A DNA stretch of 64,000 nucleotides, from contig CM063114.1 of NCBI GenBank assembly GCA_031841125.1, forward strand, positions 38,709,574 through 38,773,573, in the 5' to 3' direction. The position numbers were made by a program, and so were the translations under genes. This stretch comes from Acanthococcus lagerstroemiae (lineage: Eukaryota; Arthropoda; Insecta; Hemiptera; Eriococcidae). Numbering within the stretch: the stretch's first letter is position 1; every line of letters starts with the position of its first letter. Positions 56,590 through 64,000 of the stretch are shown here, one piece after another. The notes under the pieces are model-generated. The model worked only from the letters and a program-made list of their open reading frames with translations. It had not been told where the DNA came from and did not search any database.

Positions 56590-57180
56590 GTCACGACTAA
56601 TAAGAATTCTCTCATAATTATACTTAAAACATCAAGTAGATGCTCGTTACGACCCTTCTAAGCTTCAATAAGATTCGCTTAGACCGTTCAAGACTCTTCT
56701 AGGACAAATGAATCATTCAGATGTGAAGGGTACAGGGAAAAAAGCAGGTAAGTCACTTTTGTGGTGAAGTGAGAAAAATGAAAAACAATTTGTTTACATA
56801 CGTGGTTTTTTACCTGTACGTTTGAAAGCCGTATTTTTGGACTGCAGCATCCTAACATAGCTCAGCTACTTCTACTCATTACTCTCGTTCCAACGGTATC
56901 AATAACTCAATTTCGCCAAAAAAAAGTGACTTACTTGCTCCTTTCACTGTACCCTTCATGTGGTGAAGATTTTCGGCCTCTGTCAGAGTTGATCAGAATT
57001 TCTTTCTTCAAAAGACTCGTGCGAAAGCCTTGAAGATTGTTTAAGACTTTATAACTCTTCTAGACTCGTTTAAATTCGCTACAGTTCTTGAAGACCCATT
57101 TACGACATTCGAGACGCTTCATGCTCTCACGGTTCCTTTAAACTCTTAAAATGACTCAAGCAGGCTCGTTTAAAGACGTT
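56590..57180. repeat. Degenerate AAGACTCTTCTAGACTCG phrase repeat with MITE inside
   Basis: Variants of TTAAGACTxTTCTAGACTCGTTTAAA recur about every 25-30 bp at 56590-56715 and 56985-57180; the gap is the 56725-56957 MITE plus flank. Confidence 0.55.
56725..56957. mobile_element. 4-bp-TSD MITE, GAAGGGTACAG termini, 233 bp
   Basis: Ends GAAGGGTACAGGGAAA... GTAAGTCACTTTT and AAAAGTGACTTAC...TTTCACTGTACCCTTC pair over about 36 bp. ATGT flanks both sides (56721-56724, 56958-56961). The inside carries, inverted, TTGAGTTATTGATACCGTTG, akin to the GGACGCT family core. Confidence 0.85.
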
Positions 57181-57395
57181 TATGTCATGTGTTTTACGAA
57201 GCATTTCTGATATCATAGTATTCTTCTCTAGGCGGTAGCCTCCATTGCCCCCCCCCAATGTACCAGCGGTTGGTTGACACAGTTTGATATATATCATATT
57301 CGACACAGCTATAATGATAACTACATTAGTGAACTCGTTCACTGTTACCTCTACGCGAAATAGTTTAGTACAGAAAGCTTATGATGTGATAGCGC

Positions 57396-57571
57396 CAGTG
57401 GCGTATTTAAGGGGGAGGGTCAGGGGGTCTGGACCCCTCCCTTGGCAACTTCAATTTTTTTATTATCTACTTTCACCCCTTCCCCTTCTATCACTCGGCC
57501 CTATCGCCCGTATTATTTTTTTTTCAGTTTGGACCCCCCCCCCCTTTAATTTTATCCTGGATACGCCACTG
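57396..57571. mobile_element. hAT-like MITE CAGTGGCGTATTT, 176 bp
   Basis: Ends CAGTGGCGTATTTAAGGG and TCCTGGATACGCCACTG; perfect 8-bp TSD GATAGCGC (57388-57395, 57572-57579). Purine/pyrimidine-rich interior. Confidence 0.92.
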
Positions 57572-57629
57572 GATAGCGCTTATACCGTCTCTGCGCCAAA
57601 ATAATAAAATTCTCAATTAAAAAAGATGT

Positions 57630-58149
57630 TTGGAGAAACGGCAAATGAAAATAATAAACTCAGTGTTGATAAAACAGGTCGACAGATATGGTTTCGAACT
57701 AAACGATTCAATTATGAATGCACTGTTGGTACTTAAAATCATTATAGGAAGTTCTCTATGTGAAAATGGGATCAATAAGTATTATAAATGCGGTAAATTA
57801 GGATATTATGCAGATAATGTCCAAGTACCTCATATTCTCCATTACCCCTCCATTTAATACCGTCACATCCCGTGAAAATTACACTCGTGAAATTAAGGGA
57901 AGAAAGAAACAAATTGCCTGCGAACAATGTACAGGCTATTTCATAGAACTCCATTTATTTGCAAGAATTGAGGTTATAAAGGCAATTCAAGAAACGCGCT
58001 CCATTTTCATTGCACAGAGAAACAGTGAAAATGACCCTCTGGTTCCCAGAAAACGAACCCACACAAATAAACGGAATGTGAAGAGGTTCACTTCGTCACC
58101 TATTCCAAAGCAGACTTTTTCTTATACACATATAGGTACGGTACAATAA
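57630..58149 (+). pseudogene. Possible decayed zinc-knuckle region
   Basis: Overlapping short frames give NKYYKCGKLGYYADN, which resembles a CCHC knuckle (C-x2-C-x4-H-x4-C) with first Cys, His and last Cys lost, then IACEQCTGYF and a basic tail. This would fit a remnant of a retroelement Gag-like protein, but two frames are needed and no RT is near. Weak. Confidence 0.2.
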
Positions 58150-59170
58150 AAAGAATTCACCAGAGAAAAACCAAAAACTGAATGAACCTGACCTTTTTGT
58201 ACAATACCGTTATGTGGAAGAACGTGATAAACCCAACACCTAAACGTATAAATACTTGGACACATTCTTTTCACGCTTCCAGTTTTTCGTATGCTATACA
58301 AAAAGCCAGTTGCTTACCATTCAACCATTATCGACCTTTTCTCTGTAACTATACATAATCCCTGACATTTGCGATTAATAACAATCCATGCCACCCACAG
58401 AAGAAATCGTGTTAGGAATGTACATTCATTCACACTCATTGGCACATCAGACTTACTACACACCAAGCATTTAAATAGGTACCGAGAATGTACTCGTATA
58501 CGTGTACACCTACAACTTACTATTTAGGTATCTGCAGAACTTATTCAAACAATACATTCATTTTATAGTTCGCCCTTGTGACGACAACAAAAGCATGGCC
58601 GGCGAATCCCCGGCAGCAAGCGCGCGCTTGCACCTAACTGGATATTCGATTACTTTTCTCTTTAAATGACGAAGAAAAGCACAAAACTTGACCATTCAAA
58701 AAGAAAATTTTTTTTCTGTAATTTTATTTACGTGTTGAGACAAAAAATTTACCCCTTTCCCAGAAATTTTCCAATCAATGGTCTTGAGTTTGCATTTAAC
58801 TGGAAAATGAAAAAGTGGCGGCCGTGAACAAAATGATTAACGGATTCATGAGAACAAATTTTGTGTAAATTATGGGCTATCCCTAATTAAGTTATCAGAT
58901 AAATAGTTCAGTTATACAGTTATGAGCTACAATGGGCAAAAGGGAACCTAACATTTGTTTATAAGTATAAATTTACACCAGCGTAGTAAGGTCTCAATTC
59001 GGGGGAGGGGGGTGGTCGTTACAGAACATATCCCGTCAATTTAATACTATAATTATTGCGCTAAAATCTAAGATACATTCTGAAATGCTCTTTTTGACAA
59101 GGGTAGATCTAACCCGAACCATCTCCTCCCGCTCCAACACCAGTAGGTATTTACGAAAATATTAATCGTC
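58150..59170. other. No feature recognised
   Basis: A short GC-richer patch at 58590-58640 (GCCGGCGAATCCCCGGC) stands out but has no ORF context. Confidence 0.3.
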
Positions 59171-59174
59171 GAAA

Positions 59175-59280
59175 TAGGGGCTCGAGCCCGACCTCAAAGC
59201 GTCCCTCCGGTCACTGACGCGATACTCGAAAGAGTAGTTCCCGTGGCCGAGGGTGCGGTGTCATAGGGGCCACTTTGGAA
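59175..59280 (+). repeat. SINE-like repeat fragment, family A core
   Basis: CTCAAAGCGTCCCTCCGGTC, GACGCGATACTCGAAAGAGT and GTGCGGTGTCATAGGGGCC; head and tail missing. Confidence 0.75.
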
Positions 59281-59431
59281 ATTGTGTTGAAATAATCAAG
59301 CAGAACAGAGTGTGCTGCCTTCAGTATTTATACCATCAGCATCATTGAAAAATTGAATTCAATCAATTTTAGAAACTTTGATAAATAAAAAAAATAATAA
59401 TTTAATAACTTTGATCCTCATTCAATCGATC

Positions 59432-59878
59432 ACACTACTGAACAACTATTTTGCACAATGCATTTCGACAGGTGATTCTGAGGTACTTTTTAACGCTGAA
59501 CAGGATACTGCGACCCATTTTTCTCTATCACGTCACAATTCGGAGTTCTGAACTATTGAAATTCGCTTCCATTTTGTTTTTGCAGTGGAATAAGCGGTAC
59601 CACTGACTGATATTATCAGTGTTATCAGACCACTACAAAAGAAAACAAACAGACGGAATACACACCACTACACACAACACAAATGAGTATGACCACATTC
59701 AGTTCCTAAACCTCTTTTTGAACACATTTAGTTGAATTTTTTATAGTTTTTGACCAGTAAAACTAGATGTGATAGAAAAAAACGGCCGACGGCACTGTAT
59801 TCAGCGTTGAAAAGTACTCAAGAATCACCTCCTTAAATGCGTTGTGTAAACAAAAAACTTCATTTTGTTCAGTAGTGT
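59432..59878. mobile_element. Intact ACACTACTGAACA TIR element, 447 bp
   Basis: Ends ACACTACTGAACAACTATTT and CATTTTGTTCAGTAGTGT with about 100-bp arms (TTTTTCTCTATCACGTC on the left, GATGTGATAGAAAAAA on the right). Supplies the unoccupied target GAAAACAA for the hAT-like insertion in the 48039 copy. Confidence 0.88.
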
Positions 59879-59879
59879 C

Positions 59880-60885
59880 ATTTACCAAATATTTACTTTA
59901 AATCAATGAATTTATTATTAATTAAATTTTATCATTCAGGAATAGAATCATTTCTTAAATATTATTTAATTATTAAATTTTCATTTAATATGTGACTTTA
60001 AGGAAAGACAAAAACTTTTTTTTTCTTTACTCCTTGTATCCTACCCACAGTTCTAGAATATGATAATATAAAATATTAATAATTCAAATATTTCCCAACT
60101 AATATAAGTATTTAAAAGGAATAATCATTACAAAATGACATATTCAGTTGATTTTAAGATCTTAATATTTCTTTGTCTTGATTGTGTTTTCATTATATTT
60201 GATTAGTGTTTCGTAAATGCTCAAAAAGCTCTTGGACGATTCTTGACACACAGATATTTTTAATGATGAACACTATGTACTTCATTTTTAAGAAACCAGT
60301 TTTTAATAGAAATCCTTGACAAAATGTGAATATATAATTCGAAATTTATCACCTCTATGTCTCACTTCGTTTGAGTAATAGTATAGGTAAGCTGTTATAC
60401 AAGACAGACGCCGCACGTTCCAAATCTTTGGAGACCGAAGAAGTATTATTAAAAAACACATCAAACGCATCAGTCAAAACTCTGTATTATATTTTCAGTG
60501 CTGCGCAAAAACAGTGAAATGAAAAGAAACTAAACTTTAGTCCTTGAACGTAAAATGATAAAATTATAGCAATTTAAATTCTAAAACGTACAATCCGCCG
60601 CAGTCACAGAAGCATAGCACAACATTTCGACCATTTGCATCGAATACCCAGGAACAAGAACGTAAAACGTCTATATACTCATAGGTCCTCTTTTCACCAT
60701 GAGTCAAATAAAAGTCAAAATCAAGAAGCCTGGGCACGGGCAGGAAATTAAAGACTTGCAAAGAAAACTACAATAAGTAACAAAGTTCCACTAAAATTGA
60801 AACTGATCGAAAATATTATTAAAATTCTAATTAGCATTTACTCAAACTCTGTGGCTCAGATAAAATTATGCAAAAAAGCAAACTG
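59880..60885. other. No feature recognised
   Basis: Very AT-rich to 60350. The minus ORF 60564-60761 (65 codons) has no motif I recognise. Confidence 0.3.
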
Positions 60886-60889
60886 GTTT

Positions 60890-62160
60890 CTAATTAAGAA
60901 AGGTGTTAAACAAGGCGACCCTCTCTCTCTCTCTCTCTCTCTCTCCCAATGTTTTTAATGCAGTATTAGAACAAGTATTTCGGCAAATAAAATGGAATGG
61001 CAAAGGGATAAAAATCAAAATTAGAGGAGAAAGTTTATTAAGTTTTAAGAACCTGAATATTCTCCGATTCGCAGACGATATTGTCATCATCGCGAAGAAC
61101 GGAAATGAACTAAAAGTAATGGTGGAGGACCCGAGGAGAGAGAGCGAAAAAGTGGACCTAACAATCAACAAATCAGAAACAAAAATTATGACAAATATCA
61201 AGAATCTAGAAGAAATCAAAATCGACAACAAAACCATAGAGGTGGTCTCGGAATATAATAAGTACTTGGGACAAATTCTGTATTTTGATTTATAAAAAAA
61301 AATAAATTAAAAATTCGCTTTCTGGTCCCAAAGAAAAATGCTGAAAAGCAACATGAAATTATTTACTAAAATCAGGGTATTGGAAAGCACGGTCCTTCCA
61401 GTATTGACCTACGGAGCCCAGACCTGGGCCATAACTAAAACACAAATGCACAAAATCCGGCCCACGCACAATTCAATGTTGAGAAGTATCCTCCAAATTA
61501 GATTAAAAGACCACACCAAAGTACAAGATATTATGGAAAAAACTTAAGCTAAAAATATCGGGGTTGTTCTCTAAAAGCTGAAGCTTAAGTATGCAGTTCA
61601 TATTATCCGCGAACCTAATCATAAATGGAATGAAGTCCTAACTACCTGGGTCCTACAAGAAGGCAAGCGAGGCAAAGGGAGGTCGGTTATGAGGTGGGAG
61701 CGCCAGGTACGACAAAGTTAAATTGCTTGTAGTAACTCTGGATCGAAAATTATCATCAACCGAAAAGATCACGAGAATTGTCACCATCATCGGAAAAAAT
61801 ACCATTCACACTAACTCCCTTCAGGGGCGGTTCCAGGGGGGGGGGCATGGAGGTACATGGTCCCCCCTTGATTGAAATTTTCAACTCAATAATAGGAAAA
61901 AAGGAACAAAAATGATGAATTATACCCTCATTACACGCCACAAATGTATAATAACATACAGGTATATTCGTCATTGCGTAGATCCCACATTAGATAAAAT
62001 ATTTTTCCGGGAGCATCCCCGCTCCCACACCACTGCCAACATAAAAGCAACAGCTAATCAGTATGCATCGCCGCTACTGTACTCCCCCATCTCCTTTTTC
62101 TAAATCCGCGCCTGACTCCCTTCGGAAACATTGCAGGTTTTAAACATGCGATAATCCATA
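60890..62160 (+). pseudogene. RTE-like LINE, RT to C-terminal region
   Basis: GVKQGDPL is in one frame, then a (CT)12 tract, then PNVFNAVLEQVFRQIKWNG in another. Next come LRFADDIVIIAKNG (YADD box as FADD, both Asp kept) and KSETKIMTN, then after a break KIRVLESTVLPVLTYGAQTW and MHKIRPTHNSMLRSIL, then the distal GKRGKGRSVMRWERQVRQ. A hAT-like MITE (61822-62114) interrupts the tail. The element is 5' truncated: no endonuclease precedes it. Confidence 0.82.
61822..62114. mobile_element. hAT-like MITE CAGGGGCGGTTCC, 293 bp
   Basis: Ends CAGGGGCGGTTCCAG and CTAAATCCGCGCCTG; perfect 8-bp TSD ACTCCCTT (61814-61821, 62115-62122). Inserted in the LINE tail. Confidence 0.88.
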
Positions 62161-62440
62161 AAGTTGGAAAGCAAGAAACGTCGCATTTTTGTAACAAGTA
62201 CTTAAAATCATATTTATTAACCTCTATAAATTCTCGGGCCCATGTAACATTATTCGTCTTCTTGTGTGACTCCAGTATTTCAGTTTCGACGGCAGCAGCA
62301 AATCCTCTAGCTCCGTTTTGAGCAGGTTTCATCTGCTCCATAAGTGACAGTGTTTCAGGGGCAACGTTCTCTACACCTTCATTCATTTCATATAGCTCAT
62401 TAAAATTTCGTTTTCTTCTGCTTTGGTTGTATTTACCTAC
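62160..62440 (-). other. Unassigned minus-strand ORF, possible 3' exon
   Basis: Minus frame from an AG at about 62423 reads KRNFNELYEMNEGVENV, APETLSLMEQMKPAQNG, VNKYDFKYLL. It could be a C-terminal exon of the GNL3-like copy upstream, whose relatives end in an acidic tail, or unrelated. No match I can name; its 3' part runs into LINE/MITE sequence. Confidence 0.25.
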
Positions 62441-62967
62441 ATACCTTTTCTACAAAACTTTCTCCTTGAATGGACATAGATACAAACGTGGAATTTGAAA
62501 TGTAATGCTCATTTCTGTAAATTTATAATCGAGCGATATGTTTTGGCTTTAACAGCAACCCAAAAATACAGATTTCTGAAGTTTACTTCTGAAATCACAT
62601 ACCTAGCCCAAGAATTTTTTACTTTTGCCTCACGAATGTTCCCCAGCATATTTTTTTAGTTTTCTGTCGAGCGCACGCATTTTCTTGTCTATTTTGTTCT
62701 TTAAACTTCAAACAGTATGATTGGTTGCTTCTCTCCTCTGAAAGAAATAAGGTTTTCAATACAACACAGTCGTGTGAGATGAGAAAATAACTGAATTTGA
62801 TCTCTGGTCAGAAGCTGTTCCAAACTCGTTGAACACTCGATCAGATGTTTACGACTTGATACAGATTCTTTAAAAACTTTATTAAGGTTCTTTAAGGTGA
62901 ACAAAATTATTTCATCTGTACAACTCCTTGAAACTAGCTAAGATTCTTCAGTGCTCATTATGGGCGT

Positions 62968-64000
62968 TCATCTAGATTTGAAGACTCCGTCAGTCGGCAG
63001 CTTAAATACTTCAACACTGTCCTCGGGTGGCAGTGTGTAGAATCGTATTTTTCTTCTGAAATGAATCAAGTTTCCAAAAATTTCATTAATGAGTGAATAG
63101 TACAGCGGCAACCACTTTTCTCGAGACATTAGGAGTTGAAATTGAATCATTTAAAAATACTTTTACGCAGTTAAACACAAATGAAATTATAATCACCTGT
63201 TCCAATCTTGAACCAATACTCTAGCTGCTTTGAATGTATCTGGTATTTCTTTCTTACCTAGCAGTCCAAATCTTTTAGCAAAGGACGATTAAAATTCTTC
63301 TGGAGTTGAGTAATCGCTAACGTTGTAAAGACTCATCATCTGCAAACATAAATTAATAAATTACGGAAGCAAATTTAAAAACAGTGTATATATTCTCAGA
63401 TTCAGGAATAAAAGGAACTTATATGTTTATTCAAAGTGCACAATTACAAACACTTTTAATTTTCAAAACAGTGCCATACGAATACCTGATCTTCAGCTGC
63501 ACACATCTAATTATACCTGGGTAACACCTGGTTCTGCACCAACACGACAGGACTTGGACCTTTTTGAACTGTTAATCACGCTACTTTTGCCAACGTTTGG
63601 GACGCCTAGAAATAAAAATATACATAGAAACTATTCTTATAGGTAATTACAACTTGTCATATAACCACTATCTAATTTAATGTTAACTTACTTACCTACA
63701 ACACCAACAGTAATGGAAGTTTGTATCTCCTTATTTCCGCGATAGTTGGCTAACAACCGTATCAGAAATTCGGCACCCCCACGCAGGATGAAACGGACAT
63801 AAGTTTTTCAAGCTGTTTCTTCTATATTTTGACTTTTTAATCATTGCTCTACGACCAAGTTTTTGCGTTTGCTGTTGCACACTGGCTTTGAAAGGTACAG
63901 CTGATAAACTGCGACGGAAATATGTCAACCACTTTTCCAAGTTATGTCGTGGAACCAGGTCAGCTTTATTAATAACAAGCACCAATCTTTTTCCCGATTG
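62968..64000 (-). pseudogene. GNL3/nucleostemin-like GTPase, 5'-cut by window, decayed
   Basis: Minus-strand exons: (a) 64000-63696, starting mid-gene with RLVLVINKADLVPRHNLEKW (G4 motif NKADLVP) and ending GAEFLIRLLANYRGNKEIQ, TSITVGVVG; (b) 63605-63517, [29 protein letters not shown] (P-loop G1 and GVT); (c) 63339-63197, MSLYNVSDYSTPEEF, stop TAA, SSFAKRFGLLGKKEIP, ARVLVQDWN; (d) 63055-62968, RKIRFYTLPPEDSVEV. G4 before G1 is the circular permutation of this nucleolar ribosome-biogenesis family. Introns are GT-AG with matching phases. Damage: two apparent one-base losses between 63840 and 63770, the TAA in (c), and no DxPG (G3) exon between (b) and (c). GNL3 against GNL3L cannot be decided. 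Confidence 0.8.

Overview
This window reads as a repeat-choked stretch of a eukaryotic, most likely arthropod (insect-type), nuclear genome. It is AT-rich. It has GT-AG introns, tRNA-derived SINE-like repeats with Pol III box-like sequences, non-LTR retrotransposon debris, many small terminal-inverted-repeat (TIR) elements with target-site duplications (TSDs), and only short, scattered host exons. I cannot name the species from sequence alone.

Host genes. Two minus-strand exons (32398-32674/32764 and 4961-5200) encode the start of an extracellular heparan-sulfate 6-O-endosulfatase (Sulf1). They include the LTDDQD metal-binding motif and the CCPSR sulfatase signature whose Cys becomes formylglycine. 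The splice phases match exactly across a 27.2 kb intron, which fills about half the window and is almost wholly made of mobile DNA. Later exons must lie beyond position 1 in this orientation. At the far right (62968-64000, minus) four exons of a nucleostemin/GNL3-family circularly permuted GTPase are visible. They carry frame breaks, an in-frame stop and no G3-motif exon, so I call a decayed or badly sequenced copy.

Mobile DNA by region. 1-4.9 kb: a TA-flanked TIR element, endonuclease fragments of a LINE, short-phrase arrays and a SINE fragment. 5-10.2 kb: a 452 bp near-perfect palindrome, then a complex about 2.8 kb insertion with a 66 bp inverted repeat and a cluster of GCTCA motifs. 12-20 kb: degenerate phrase repeats, LINE scraps, and Helitron-like GC-rich arrays with 5' TCTCTATACACTA motifs. 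20-23.2 kb: a 3.2 kb fold-back element whose right arm holds a TA element that itself holds a small 4-bp-TSD element. 23.2-32 kb: a PHD-finger remnant, hAT-like MITEs with clean 8-bp TSDs, and a tRNA-derived SINE. 33-40.4 kb: two LINEs and a recent 2.47 kb tandem duplication. 40.6-47 kb: a hairpin, palindromic MITEs and GTTACC arrays. 47.9-50.9 kb: a four-level nest of transposons. 51.5-62.4 kb: satellite-like phrases, more MITEs and another LINE.

The strongest signals are internal. Several insertions can be dated and delimited because an unoccupied copy of the same target lies in this window (opposite arm of the fold-back; second copy of a 447 bp element). One family of small elements shares an internal core but carries different termini. 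Two different SINE families share a central domain. Percentages and motif counts are estimates by eye; no search was run.
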